Source of the DNA: an uncultured Spirochaetales bacterium
GTDB taxonomy: Bacteria > Spirochaetota > Spirochaetia > Sphaerochaetales > Sphaerochaetaceae
Reading direction: 5' to 3'
NCBI GenBank assembly: GCA_944393005.1
Contig: CALXYO010000001.1
Location: 1 to 64,000, forward strand
DNA: 64,000 nucleotides
The notes beneath the pieces were generated by a model. The model did no database searches and was not told the origin of the DNA. It saw only the letters and a program-made list of their open reading frames with translations. Of the stretch, positions 1 to 8,987 are shown piece after piece (the stretch's first letter is position 1; the number at the start of each line of letters is the position of its first letter). The position numbers were made by a program, and so were the translations under genes.

Positions 1-16
1 CATCTTTCTCTGCTAT

Positions 17-70
17 GGTTAGAATTATTTTTGATTTTCTCCTTTTACTTCGGTTAGATTATTTTTGATT
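17..70. repeat. Imperfect direct repeat upstream of the first gene
   Basis: Two 19-20 base copies (17-36 and 52-70) of the pattern GGTTAGA(A)TTATTTTTGATT lie 35 bases apart and differ by one inserted base. They sit just upstream of a candidate promoter at 83-111, so they could be a regulator-binding pair. No matching regulator is known to me. Confidence 0.5.
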
Positions 71-82
71 CGATGCGAATTG

Positions 83-111
83 TTGACTAAAAAAGTGCTT
101 TTTTTTACGAT
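83..111 (+). promoter_or_regulatory. Candidate sigma-70 promoter for the DUF4912-GH57 pair
   Basis: TTGACT (83-88) and TACGAT (106-111) are separated by 17 bases. Predicted transcription would start near 118, giving a very short leader. Recognised by eye only. Confidence 0.45.
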
Positions 112-138
112 AGGAGAAGGAATTTATAGGGGTTGCAA

Positions 139-861
139 ATGGTTCTGATCAAAATCGAATCTCTTTCACAAAAAGAGCTCGAGCATATCGCTGTCCAGGA
201 GGGTGTTCATGATGCCGCATCAATGTCGCGGGATGAACTGATCGAAACTCTCAGGGAAATCTATGAAGATGAAAGTGATGACAGTCAGATGGGAGGGGAA
301 GACAATATCCAGAGAAAGTTTGTCACCTGGCTTACTGACTACAGGGGGGAGGGCAGCGAGCTGACAAGCCTGCCCGGTGTCGTTGATCTGCCGGACCTTT
401 ATAATGAGACATCCATACATCTGCTTACCAAGAATGCAACCTGGCTTTACTGCTACTGGTCCATTGCCAATTTCGACAGGGAAAAATTCGATGCAGCATA
501 TTCCAGTTACAGATTCCTCATCAATGTGCGTCTTTTCAATGATGATGAGGTTCTGGATTCCTACGATATCGATATCAGCGACAGTGATGTCGAATGGAAT
601 ATAAACGTGAATACGTCTGCGCTTCATGCACAGGTTTCCCTTGTGCTTGTCGCAGATGAGAAGGAGAGGAAGACTCTCGTATCAAGCGAGACTGTCGATC
701 TCGTTTCGATTTACTGGCTCAATCACAGGAATGAGATTTCCGGCAATGAAGCACTGCTTCGCCGTGAGCTGTCACTGCTGACCAACCGCGACGGATATAT
801 CCTGCCGAGTGAAAGCGTTGAAAGCATTGTGCAATGTATTAGAGAGGAGGAAAATCTTTGA
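139..861 (+). CDS. DUF4912 domain protein with N-terminal Rho-N/SAP-like helices
   Basis: About 240 residues. The first ~45 residues (LSQKELEHIA... SRDELIETLRE) look like the small helical domain at the N-terminus of Rho or SAP proteins. The body carries the WLYCYWSI element typical of DUF4912. The biochemical role is unknown. The gene touches the GH57 gene downstream (TGATG overlap), and this pairing suggests a role linked to alpha-glucan metabolism. I chose ATG 139 because AGGGG at 128-132 is correctly spaced; an in-frame TTG at 133 is an alternative. Family assignment is from motif memory. Confidence 0.75.
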   Translation: MVLIKIESLSQKELEHIAVQEGVHDAASMSRDELIETLREIYEDESDDSQMGGEDNIQRKFVTWLTDYRGEGSELTSLPGVVDLPDLYNETSIHLLTKNATWLYCYWSIANFDREKFDAAYSSYRFLINVRLFNDDEVLDSYDIDISDSDVEWNINVNTSALHAQVSLVLVADEKERKTLVSSETVDLVSIYWLNHRNEISGNEALLRRELSLLTNRDGYILPSESVESIVQCIREEENL

Positions 862-2468
862 TGTCTAAGACTAGTGTCAATCTGATTCTTCATGCTCACT
901 CACCATATGTAAGACATCTTGAGTATCCGAAATTCCTCGAAGAGAACTGGCTTTTTGAAGATCTGTGCGAGAGCTATATCCCTCTGCTCAGAATGCTGGA
1001 GAATCTTGACAGCAGGGATGTCAGATTCCGTCTCAGCATATGTTTTTCTCCGACACTGTGTACAATGCTGCTTGACGAGCCTCTTCAGGAACGGTTTGTC
1101 GAGTATATGCAGGGCAGAATAGAACTTGGCGAGAAAGAAGTTGCCCGTACACGCAGACAGCAGCCGGAATGCCATGACATGGCGAAATTCTATCTCAAGT
1201 CATACAAGGAGAATCTTGCCTTTTATGAAAGTATGGGACGGAATATCCTTGACGGTTTCATAAAACTGCAGGAGAAGGGTGTCATCGAGATCATAGCAAC
1301 TGCTGCGACTCACTGTTATTTCCCTCTTTACAAGAATTACAAGGCCGCAGTCAGAACCCAGATAGAAATCGGTGTAAAGAGTCATATCCGCTTTTTCCAC
1401 AGTGCTCCGAAAGGCTTCTGGCTTCCGGAATGCGGTTATTATCCGGGCCTTGAAAAAGAACTTGCAAACTATGGAATAAAGTGGTGTCAGATTCCTGCCC
1501 ATTCCGTCATAACTGCAAAAAACAAGATACTGTCCGCAGGCTATCAGCCACTGCGTCTTTATGATTCCGAGGTTACCGGGTTCCCGCGTGACTGGAGCAT
1601 AACCAATCTCGTCTGGTCGGATTCAACAGGATATCCCTGTGATCCCGATTACAGGGAATTCTACAGGGACATCGGCTATGATCTTGATATGGACTACATC
1701 AGACCGTACGTGCATGAGCCTGATGTAAGAGTCTTCACCGGCTATAAATACATGGCCATTACCGGACGTGATGACAACAAGCTGCCTTATGATCTTTCCA
1801 AGGCTGCCGATAAAGTCAGGCTTCATGCCGACAATTTCCTGTATCATCTCAGGCGCAAGGCGATGTCGATATCAGCAGAGACTCAGTCATCTCCTGTTCT
1901 CAATCTCTGTTTTGATGCCGAGCTGTTCGGCCACCGCTGGTTTGAAGGCATTGCATTCCTCAGGCAGGTTCTTCAGAACGGAGTGAAGGAGAAGGATATA
2001 GAATTCACCACACCGGGTGAAATTCTTTCTCGTTCACGGGAGTATGAGAAGGCAGAGCTGAACGAATGTTCCTGGGGCCGCGGCGGTTATTCCGATTCCT
2101 GGCTTGACGGAGAAAACAGCTGGGTTTACCGCCATATCCACAAGGCTATCGAAAGAATGGAGGAACTTGCCGAACGCTTCCCGAACCAGAGATCACTCAA
2201 GGCCCGTTTTCTCAATCAGGCCGCACGTGAGGTGCTTCTTGCAATGGCTTCCGACTGGCCTTACATTCTGCATGACAGGACGAGTGTCATCTATGCTGAA
2301 AAGAGACTGAGAAACCATCTGGGGTCATTCAATGTCGTATACAGCAATATGTGCAAGAACTCAGTACATACTGAATGGCTTATAAAAGCTGAGAAGAGAA
2401 ATGCCATCTTCCCTGAAATGGATTACAATCTGTTCCTTGAGAAGAAGGATGACAACAAGACCCGCTGA
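861..2468 (+). CDS. Glycoside hydrolase family 57 protein (DUF1957-type, alpha-glucan branching-like)
   Basis: A 535-residue GH57 enzyme of the type that acts on cytoplasmic alpha-glucans, often as 1,4-alpha-glucan branching enzyme. The N-terminal LILHAHSPYVR holds the conserved HAHxP of the family. WLPECGY (about residue 190) carries the expected catalytic nucleophile Glu, and CFDAELFGHRWFEG (about 350-362) the acid/base Asp. Length fits the branching subgroup. ATG 861 follows GAGGAGG and overlaps the previous stop by one base, so the two genes are translationally coupled. Amylase versus branching activity cannot be decided from sequence. Confidence 0.85.
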   Translation: MSKTSVNLILHAHSPYVRHLEYPKFLEENWLFEDLCESYIPLLRMLENLDSRDVRFRLSICFSPTLCTMLLDEPLQERFVEYMQGRIELGEKEVARTRRQQPECHDMAKFYLKSYKENLAFYESMGRNILDGFIKLQEKGVIEIIATAATHCYFPLYKNYKAAVRTQIEIGVKSHIRFFHSAPKGFWLPECGYYPGLEKELANYGIKWCQIPAHSVITAKNKILSAGYQPLRLYDSEVTGFPRDWSITNLVWSDSTGYPCDPDYREFYRDIGYDLDMDYIRPYVHEPDVRVFTGYKYMAITGRDDNKLPYDLSKAADKVRLHADNFLYHLRRKAMSISAETQSSPVLNLCFDAELFGHRWFEGIAFLRQVLQNGVKEKDIEFTTPGEILSRSREYEKAELNECSWGRGGYSDSWLDGENSWVYRHIHKAIERMEELAERFPNQRSLKARFLNQAAREVLLAMASDWPYILHDRTSVIYAEKRLRNHLGSFNVVYSNMCKNSVHTEWLIKAEKRNAIFPEMDYNLFLEKKDDNKTR

Positions 2469-2481
2469 GCCGGGTCTTGTT
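2454..2481 (+). terminator. Hairpin terminator after the GH57 gene
   Basis: A perfect 11-bp stem (2454-2464 with 2471-2481) and 6-base loop that includes the stop codon of the GH57 gene. The following U-run is weak, so termination may be partial. Confidence 0.6.
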
Positions 2482-2485
2482 AATT

Positions 2486-3082
2486 TAAATCCCAAAAAAC
2501 AGACCTGTTTTTATATGTTCCGAACATTCCAATTTGAATTGCTCACCGATCATTCAAAAATGAACGTTTCAGATAAGATTTTTGTCAAAACACCTGGATA
2601 ATTTCGCAATTTCGTGAAAATTGCGCAGCGCAAAACTGCTTTTTGAACAGTTTCATAAGGAATTACATGAAAAGAGTAGGGGCTAAACAGGCTTTAAACA
2701 TTGGATTGCGAAGAAAAATTGTCAAAATAGTTGGACGAATCGTTGTCAAACTCGATGGATCTGACATCTGAATTCTGATTCAATTGCCATTTTCTCCCAC
2801 TTTTTAAGATTTTATCTCTTGGAATTACGCGAAATAGCGTAAAAATGAGATATTGCATACCCACAATATGGGTGTTTGCTGCCACTATTTGATTAATGCA
2901 TCAAAGATTTATTTTATCAAAGTATTCTTTAGTATTCTTTATATGAATATTTACAATATAATACTTTATATTATAATAATAAATTTTAATTTAAAATATT
3001 TTTTATTTAATATATATTAAGTATTTTATCAAGAGTTTTCATATTTAAATAGCAATTAAGTATGAAATTTTAAGCCTCTCTT
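2486..3082. other. AT-rich non-coding region
   Basis: About 600 bases without a convincing gene. It contains small dyads: CGCAATTT/AAATTGCG near 2607, TTACGC/GCGTAA near 2825 and ACCCA/TGGGT near 2860. A tandem 10-base repeat, AGTATTCTTT, lies at 2921-2940. From about 2880 to 3060 it is almost pure A+T. I see no tRNA or known RNA in it. The AT-rich part may act as an upstream element for the mraZ promoter. Confidence 0.6.
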
Positions 3083-3112
3083 TTGGAAAATGAAGTAATA
3101 TGGTGGTAAATA
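3083..3112 (+). promoter_or_regulatory. Candidate promoter of the division cluster
   Basis: TTGGAA (3083-3088), an 18-base spacer and TAAATA (3107-3112). The -10 element lies inside the first MraZ-type box, as expected for autorepression. Confidence 0.5.
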
Positions 3113-3139
3113 GTGGTAATAAATCCCGTAAAGTGGGAA
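3103..3139 (+). promoter_or_regulatory. MraZ box array
   Basis: GTGGTAA at 3103-3109 and 3113-3119 and GTGGGAA at 3133-3139 sit on one helical face with 10- and 20-base spacing. A degenerate GAGGTTG follows at 3143. MraZ proteins are known to bind tandem GTGG/TGGG-type repeats ahead of their own gene, so this is the probable autoregulatory operator. Confidence 0.7.
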
Positions 3140-3156
3140 GTTGAGGTTGTTGGGAA

Positions 3157-3621
3157 ATGTTGTTGACTGGTGAATACATCAATAAAGTTGACGAAAAGGG
3201 TCGCCTGATGATCCCAGCCCGGCTACGCTCAATGCTCACTGGAAACCAGGTTATTGCCACGAAAGGACTAGATGGTTCTTGCATCGCTTTGTTTCCCCCT
3301 GATTTTTTCGATAAGACCTTCTCTTTTGCTATTTCAGGCGATGACGGAATGCAGATTTTCTCTCCCGCTGCGAGAATGTTCACAAGGCGTTTTTTATCTT
3401 CTTCTCAACCATTGGACTTTGACTCCAGCGGAAGAGTAAATCTGCCACAGTCCCTTCGCGCCTATGCCGGATTGGAACCTAAAAGTGAGGCGACAATTCT
3501 CGGCATGGGCAACTATATTGAAATCTGGAGTCCTGAGAAATACAACGACCTTCTCAACGATGATGAGGTATCTATTTCCGAGCTTGGAGAAATGCTTGCA
3601 AAGGCGAAGAGAGGTATGTGA
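3157..3621 (+). CDS. mraZ: Transcriptional regulator MraZ
   Basis: A 154-residue DNA-binding regulator of the division and cell-wall cluster, known to form ring-shaped oligomers. The two AbrB-like halves each contain the signature DxxxR: DEKGR in the first 25 residues and DSSGR near 90. The N-terminus MLLTGEY matches the family start. It is the first gene of the cluster and overlaps rsmH by one base. Tandem GTGG boxes directly upstream point to autoregulation. Confidence 0.95.
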   Translation: MLLTGEYINKVDEKGRLMIPARLRSMLTGNQVIATKGLDGSCIALFPPDFFDKTFSFAISGDDGMQIFSPAARMFTRRFLSSSQPLDFDSSGRVNLPQSLRAYAGLEPKSEATILGMGNYIEIWSPEKYNDLLNDDEVSISELGEMLAKAKRGM

Positions 3622-4529
3622 TGGAAATTGTACATACCCCTGTAATGAAAAATGAAATACTCTCATATCTTGCGCCTGTAAGCGAAAATCCTGTGATGAT
3701 AGACTGTACCACCGGAGAGGGAGGACATTCTCAGGCCTTTCTGGATAAATACCCGGCTCTGACTGTTATAGGCTTTGACAGAGACAGATCAATTCAGGCA
3801 AAGGCAATTGAGCGTTTTCTTCCATACGGTTCAAGATTCATTCCCGTGAACGGGTGGTTTGACGAGGAACTTGCAAAAAGGGAGGACTGTTCTGCCGACA
3901 TGATACTTTTCGATCTCGGCATCAGCATATTTCATTACGTTGAATCCCAGCGGGGCTTTTCGTTCAGAGCCGACGAGAAACTCGATATGAGGCTTGATGA
4001 GAACCAGAAGCTCAGTGCTGAAACGGTTGTGAATGAATACAGTGAGGAAGAGCTTGCCGATATCATCTATCAGTATGCCGAGGAGCGTTACTCACGGCGC
4101 ATTGCAAGGAGAATAGCGGAAGAGAGGAGTAGGGAGAGAATCACAACTGCTTCCCGCCTGGCAGATATCATTTACTCTGCGGTCCCGCCTCAGTACAGGC
4201 ATGGACATATTCATCCTGCCACGAGAACCTTTCAGGCGCTGCGCATAGAAGTGAACAATGAGCTGGACAGAATCACACCGGCGTTGCAGGAAGCCGTGAG
4301 GGTACTCAAGCCGAAAGGGAGACTTGCTGTGATCACATTCCATTCACTGGAAGACAGACAGGTCAAATGGTTTTTCAAAAACAAGGCTGCACAAGATGGC
4401 AGCATAACTATTCTTACAAAACATCCTGTTGTCGCCACAGATGAAGAATGCAGGGACAACCCGCCAAGCAGAAGTGCGAAGCTGAGGATAGTTGAGAAAA
4501 AGGGAGATGCAGACTATGAAAACAACTAA
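3621..4529 (+). CDS. rsmH: 16S rRNA (cytosine1402-N4)-methyltransferase RsmH (MraW)
   Basis: About 302 residues. It methylates N4 of C1402 in the decoding site of 16S rRNA using S-adenosylmethionine. Family motifs are HTPVM at the start, DCTTGEGGHS for SAM binding, the segment FDLGIS, ATRTFQALRIEVN and FHSLEDR. ATG 3621 is preferred because AGAGG (3610-3614) is 6 bases upstream; a GTG at 3618 is possible. It is coupled to mraZ by TGATG. Confidence 0.95.
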   Translation: MEIVHTPVMKNEILSYLAPVSENPVMIDCTTGEGGHSQAFLDKYPALTVIGFDRDRSIQAKAIERFLPYGSRFIPVNGWFDEELAKREDCSADMILFDLGISIFHYVESQRGFSFRADEKLDMRLDENQKLSAETVVNEYSEEELADIIYQYAEERYSRRIARRIAEERSRERITTASRLADIIYSAVPPQYRHGHIHPATRTFQALRIEVNNELDRITPALQEAVRVLKPKGRLAVITFHSLEDRQVKWFFKNKAAQDGSITILTKHPVVATDEECRDNPPSRSAKLRIVEKKGDADYENN

Positions 4530-4827
4530 CAGATTCAATTTGACACTCATCAGCAAGATCGCAACGGTTGGACTGATCATATTTATGTTCTTCACCCTGA
4601 TGATTCCAATTTACCAGATCGGCGAGAATCATGCTTACAGAATGCGCATCGCACAGGCGAAAAGCAGCATAATGGAGCTTGAAGAAATAGAACGCACTCT
4701 TGAAAGCGAGATAAGCTATGCAAAAAGTCCTGAGGCTCTGATCGACAAAGTTGTCGAATACAACCTTGAGTACAGTGAGATAAATCCGGCTTCGACACTC
4801 AGAATCGCACGGAGCAGCTCGGTATGA
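4516..4827 (+). CDS. ftsL: FtsL-like cell division protein
   Basis: A small bitopic protein of about 103 residues: short cytoplasmic N-terminus, one membrane segment (TVGLIIFMFFTLMIPIY) and a periplasmic coiled coil with heptads (SSIMELEEIERTLESEI). Primary sequence of FtsL is poorly conserved, so the call rests on topology and position between rsmH and murF. ATG 4516 has AGGGAG at 4501-4506. It overlaps rsmH by 14 bases and murF by four (ATGA). In the divisome it would partner FtsQ/DivIB and FtsW/FtsI. Confidence 0.75.
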   Translation: MKTTNRFNLTLISKIATVGLIIFMFFTLMIPIYQIGENHAYRMRIAQAKSSIMELEEIERTLESEISYAKSPEALIDKVVEYNLEYSEINPASTLRIARSSSV

Positions 4828-6170
4828 AAATAAGGGCAGCTTATTTCGCATCACTTTCTTCTTCATCACTTGCAGGCAGGGACAGGAACATTGCCGCTGT
4901 CTGTTATGATTCCAGAGAAGTTGTGAAAGATGCAATGTATGCTGCCCTGATCGGAGAAAAAGCAGACGGTTATTCATTTATACCAGAAGCAATAAGAAAT
5001 GGTGCATCTGTAATTCTGATTGACAGGCGGCATGCTGACATCATCTCAAAATATACAGCCAGTGATGTAAGTTTCATAATCGCATCCGATGTCTCCCGTG
5101 CCATTGCCCGTTTTGCAAGTCTCCATGTTCTGAACAACAAGAAGTTCACAGGTATCTGTGTGACAGGAAGCTGCGGTAAGACAACGACGAAGGAGATGCT
5201 TTCAAGCATTCTCTCGGTCAGCCACAGTGTCAGCAAGACGCCCGGCAATCTCAACAGCACGCTGGGGCTTCCTCTTGCTCTGCTCACTCTTAATGCTTCA
5301 TCGGAATATGCTGTTTTTGAAATGGGTGTGGACCACGTCGGAGAAATGGATATTCTCACTTCTGTTTTCCCTCCTGAGATCGCATTGATCACCAACATTG
5401 GACTGAGTCATCTGGAGAAGTTCGGCAGCCGCAGGACCATCGCCAGGGAAAAGGGCGGGATATTCCTGCCGCAGACCGCAGGATTCGTACTTGATGATGA
5501 AGAATTCCTTCCGTATTTCAGGACTGTTTCCGACAGGATCACTGCAGTGTCCAGCCCGTTTACCGATATTGAATTCCTTGGTCTTGACGGTATCCGCCTG
5601 AGTCTGGGGAAAGAGCGTTTCGTGATGCCAACTGTCGGCCTGCACAATATAAAGGATGCATCTCTTGCCTGTGCTGCAGCGCGCAGCCTCGGAATTCCTG
5701 ACAGTGAAATAGCACGGGGCCTTTCTTCAATGAAGGCTCTTTTCGGCCGCAGCAGGGTTGTCAGGGAGGGCTCCCTCACAGTCATAGAGGACTGCTACAA
5801 TGCCAGTCTGGACAGTGTCAGCGATGCCATTGCAACACTCAGCAATGTCCACTGGAATAAGAACAAGCATATCGTTCTCGGCGATATGAAGGAACTTGGG
5901 ATTGCTTCGCGTTATGCCCACCGTACAGTCGGCAGGATGCTGTGCTGTGCGGACTGTCAGTATATCTACCTGTACGGCAGCGAGATGGAAGAAGCCTACA
6001 AGGTTCTTTACGACAACGGACAGAAGGAAAAAGCTGTCTACACACCGGATTTCGAGGTCCTTTCCTCCTCAATAAGGAAGGAAACGTCCCATGGGGATCT
6101 GTTCTTGCTAAAGGGCTCTCGCTCAATGGCTATGGAACGCCTCTTTGATACTTTTAAAGAGGTGGGATAG
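4824..6170 (+). CDS. murF: UDP-N-acetylmuramoyl-tripeptide--D-alanyl-D-alanine ligase
   Basis: A 448-residue Mur ligase that adds D-Ala-D-Ala to the UDP-MurNAc-tripeptide, the last cytoplasmic step of precursor synthesis. The ATP-binding TGSCGKTTTKE lies near residue 114-124, GNLNSTLGLP follows, and EMGVDHVGEM and ITNIGLSHLE are typical of the central domain. Length is normal. It starts within the end of ftsL and is followed after 3 bases by mraY. MurC, D and E are not in this window, so the ligase set is split across the genome. Confidence 0.93.
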   Translation: MKIRAAYFASLSSSSLAGRDRNIAAVCYDSREVVKDAMYAALIGEKADGYSFIPEAIRNGASVILIDRRHADIISKYTASDVSFIIASDVSRAIARFASLHVLNNKKFTGICVTGSCGKTTTKEMLSSILSVSHSVSKTPGNLNSTLGLPLALLTLNASSEYAVFEMGVDHVGEMDILTSVFPPEIALITNIGLSHLEKFGSRRTIAREKGGIFLPQTAGFVLDDEEFLPYFRTVSDRITAVSSPFTDIEFLGLDGIRLSLGKERFVMPTVGLHNIKDASLACAAARSLGIPDSEIARGLSSMKALFGRSRVVREGSLTVIEDCYNASLDSVSDAIATLSNVHWNKNKHIVLGDMKELGIASRYAHRTVGRMLCCADCQYIYLYGSEMEEAYKVLYDNGQKEKAVYTPDFEVLSSSIRKETSHGDLFLLKGSRSMAMERLFDTFKEVG

Positions 6171-6173
6171 CTG

Positions 6174-7055
6174 ATGGGCATAATTGTTTCTTTTGTCTTT
6201 TCATTACTCCTCACTCCTGCTGTCGTCAAGGCAGCAGGAAGTTTCAATTCTCCGGTAAAGGACGAATTGAAAGACAGGCACGGGTACAAGAAAGGAACCT
6301 GTTCACTCGGTTCCGTTCCGATGATCATAAGTTATGCGGCAGGTGCATTCATAAGCGGTGACAGGCAGAGTCTGGATTATCTTTTCCTGTCATTCCCTTT
6401 TTTCCTGATAGGCTTTGCAGATGACATGCTCAAATTCCGCAGGTGCAGTGCGGACGGTTTCAAAAGCATCACAAAACTTATCCTGCAGCTTGCGGCATCT
6501 GCCTTTGCAGCTTATATACTGCGGCAGAATTATCCCGGCATTGAGGGGGTTGTCTATTATCCTGTGGCGGTTCTTTTCATCACGGCAACGGTGAATGCTC
6601 TCAACATAACTGACGGTCTTGACGGTCTGGCAACCAAAGTCACCATGCCTCTTCTCATACTCAGTGCGGCATCATTTTCATCGCTCAGAAGTGCATCGAT
6701 GATTCTTTTTGCTGTTCTTGCCGCATACCTTGTCTACAACTCAAGCAGGGCATCGGTCTTCATGGGCGACGGAGGAAGTCATTTCATAGGCGCGTTCATC
6801 GCACTTACTGCTTTTTTCAGCCATCATCCGGCTGCCGTCGTTCTGTCTTCGGCAGTGATCTATCTTGAGCTTCTTTCATCATTCATCCAGATAATCGCGA
6901 TAAGAGTGTTTTCAAGAAAGGTTTTTCTTATCGCACCGTTCCATCATCATCTGGAGATGAAGGGGATAGGGGAGGAGAAAATAGTTGATACATTCTTCAG
7001 CATATCTGTTTTCACATCCCTGCTTTCTGCTATCTTATTTACGAGGGTGCTGTGA
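6174..7055 (+). CDS. mraY: Phospho-N-acetylmuramoyl-pentapeptide transferase (lipid I synthase)
   Basis: A polytopic membrane enzyme of 293 residues that transfers phospho-MurNAc-pentapeptide to undecaprenyl phosphate. Visible motifs are GFADDMLK (Mg/lipid-binding Asp pair), NALNITDGLDGLA, VFMGDGGS and APFHHHLEMKG. It is short for the family. The usual GTPTMGG near the N-terminus is replaced by GTCSLGS, while the C-terminal catalytic motifs are intact. A four-base overlap region with ftsW fits an operon. Confidence 0.92.
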   Translation: MGIIVSFVFSLLLTPAVVKAAGSFNSPVKDELKDRHGYKKGTCSLGSVPMIISYAAGAFISGDRQSLDYLFLSFPFFLIGFADDMLKFRRCSADGFKSITKLILQLAASAFAAYILRQNYPGIEGVVYYPVAVLFITATVNALNITDGLDGLATKVTMPLLILSAASFSSLRSASMILFAVLAAYLVYNSSRASVFMGDGGSHFIGAFIALTAFFSHHPAAVVLSSAVIYLELLSSFIQIIAIRVFSRKVFLIAPFHHHLEMKGIGEEKIVDTFFSISVFTSLLSAILFTRVL

Positions 7056-8230
7056 TGAGTGAAATGCATGAAAGAGACTATAACGATTACTACCGTATTG
7101 AAAATGAGAAAATAAGGAGTGAGGGCAGCTTTGCACCTTTCACATTTCTTTGCACTGTGATCATTCTGATCTGTGCAGGTCTTCTCATGCTGTACTCTGC
7201 CAGCTATCCAGAAGCCATCAGCAACGGACAGCCTCATTATTACTTTGTATTGCGCCAGGGAATCTTCGCACTGCTGGGTATCGCCTGTGCTGCTGCAATA
7301 TATTTCATACCGATGAAAGTGATCAGGCTTGCGGCGATACCTCTAGTCGTCATATCGGCAGTGTTCATGCTGCTTACAAGCTTTTCCCCTTATGGTGTTA
7401 CGGTTCTGGGAGCACGCCGGTGGCTGGATCTTCCTCTGCTGCCGCAGTTCCAGCCCAGCGAGCTTGTGAAACTCAGCGTCATAATCTTCCTTTCCTGGTG
7501 GTTCTCCAGCACAAGGACACGCAAATACATAGGCTGGTATTATGTCGTGCCTCTTGCAGTCATTCTCATTTTCACAGGCCTCATCCTCATGCAGAGAGCC
7601 TATACCACGGGAATTCATTTCCTCATACTCTGTCTTGCCATGTGTGTTGCGGGACGGCTGCGCCTGCGCTATATAATCATCGCACTTGCATTTCTCTGTG
7701 TGCCGGCAATCCTTTATATGCTCAGCGAAGGATACAGAGTCAGGAGAATAGCAAGCTTCATCTTTCCATCCCTTGACCCGCAGGGCCTCAACTGGCAGGT
7801 GAACATGTCGCTTTCGGCAATTGCGGAGGGCGGACTTTTCGGAAAAGGCATAGGAAACGGTGTGTACAAGATGGGACTGCTTCCTGAAGTGCAGAACGAT
7901 TTCATCCTTTCCTCAATAATCGAGGAAACAGGAATCATCGGTTTTACATTCATACTGCTTCTCTTCTTTTTCTTCGCACTTCTTGGCTACAGAGGGGCTG
8001 GAAGACTCAGCACCAGAGACGATTTCGCTTCACTGGTCACAATCGGCATAACAACGATGATCGTAACGCAGGTCGTCATAAACATCGCTGTCGTGACCGG
8101 ACTTCTTCCTCCGACGGGAATTCCTCTCCCTTTCTTCAGCCAGGGTGGAACAAATCTGTTCATCGTCATCGTTGAATGCGGACTGATGTACAAAATGATT
8201 TCAATTGTGAGGAAGCAGGGCGATGAGTGA
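7055..8230 (+). CDS. ftsW: Peptidoglycan glycosyltransferase FtsW (SEDS family)
   Basis: About 391 residues with roughly ten membrane segments. SEDS proteins polymerise lipid II into glycan strands at the septum together with a class B PBP. The RWLDLP stretch, the loop EVQNDFILSSIIEETG and the C-terminal TGIPLPFFSQGGTNL are the recognised landmarks. Placement between mraY and ftsQ favours FtsW over RodA. ATG 7055 shares a base with the mraY stop; a GTG at 7052 is possible. Confidence 0.93.
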   Translation: MSEMHERDYNDYYRIENEKIRSEGSFAPFTFLCTVIILICAGLLMLYSASYPEAISNGQPHYYFVLRQGIFALLGIACAAAIYFIPMKVIRLAAIPLVVISAVFMLLTSFSPYGVTVLGARRWLDLPLLPQFQPSELVKLSVIIFLSWWFSSTRTRKYIGWYYVVPLAVILIFTGLILMQRAYTTGIHFLILCLAMCVAGRLRLRYIIIALAFLCVPAILYMLSEGYRVRRIASFIFPSLDPQGLNWQVNMSLSAIAEGGLFGKGIGNGVYKMGLLPEVQNDFILSSIIEETGIIGFTFILLLFFFFALLGYRGAGRLSTRDDFASLVTIGITTMIVTQVVINIAVVTGLLPPTGIPLPFFSQGGTNLFIVIVECGLMYKMISIVRKQGDE

Positions 8231-8984
8231 GAAGAGGATGTACTTTCTTATCATCATTCTCATCATTGCCGCTACCGTGGTGATCACTGCATTTTATGCA
8301 GTACGGTACATTCCGCTTTTCGATATCGACATGATCACTGTTGACGGAATGACCGATATTCCTCAGTCTGTCAGCGTGCTTCTCGCCTCATGCTACGGAG
8401 TAAACCGTTTCACTCTGGATGAAGGAGCAATAAAAACACAGATAGAAAGCAACCCCAGAATAAGGGAATGTGTCATACGCTATTCTTCATTCAACAATAT
8501 GGAAGTGACCCTTGTCGAAAGTGATGAGGAGTGCATGCTTTTCGACGGTACTCATTATTATCTGATTTCAGATGATGACAAGCCGGTCCTGCTTGAGCAG
8601 AGCGACTGTGAAGCGCTTGCCGGACAGCTGTGCGTCGTTGAAGTCTCATCATCTTTCATAAATTACCTTGAAAGTTTCTCTGTTCCCTCATCATTCCGCC
8701 AGATACTTGAGCTGATAAGCGAGGTCAGGGCAGAGAACAGCTCCTTGATAACACATATAAAATACGATAATAATACAGGTGAAGGCTTCGGACAGATAGT
8801 CCTGAGTCTGGATTCTTTATACTCTGAACTTTATGTGAGAGAACAGGTATCAAAAAACAGAATAAGTGATAGTATAAGGGTAATCCAGGCAAGCACTGCT
8901 GAAGATCCTGCAGGCATGATCCGCTTCATGCCGCAGCATTGGGATCTCTACAGTGATGCCCTGGTCAAAAGGACGGTGGAGTAG
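8223..8984 (+). CDS. ftsQ: FtsQ/DivIB-like division protein
   Basis: A 253-residue bitopic protein: short cytoplasmic tail, one membrane helix (FLIIILIIAATVVITAFYA) and a periplasmic domain. The segment IDMITVDGMTDIP followed by FTLDEGAIKTQIESNPRI resembles a POTRA domain, as in FtsQ. Overall identity to the family is low by eye, so position (8-base overlap with ftsW, three bases before ftsA) carries much of the evidence. Confidence 0.82.
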   Translation: MSEKRMYFLIIILIIAATVVITAFYAVRYIPLFDIDMITVDGMTDIPQSVSVLLASCYGVNRFTLDEGAIKTQIESNPRIRECVIRYSSFNNMEVTLVESDEECMLFDGTHYYLISDDDKPVLLEQSDCEALAGQLCVVEVSSSFINYLESFSVPSSFRQILELISEVRAENSSLITHIKYDNNTGEGFGQIVLSLDSLYSELYVREQVSKNRISDSIRVIQASTAEDPAGMIRFMPQHWDLYSDALVKRTVE

Positions 8985-8987
8985 AGT

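Noticed and set aside
220-627. Minus-strand frame over the DUF4912 gene
   Set aside because: Antisense shadow of a gene with better coding evidence.
2694-2885. Minus-strand 63-codon frame in the mraZ upstream region
   Set aside because: No ribosome-binding site, no neighbours in an operon and AT-rich composition.
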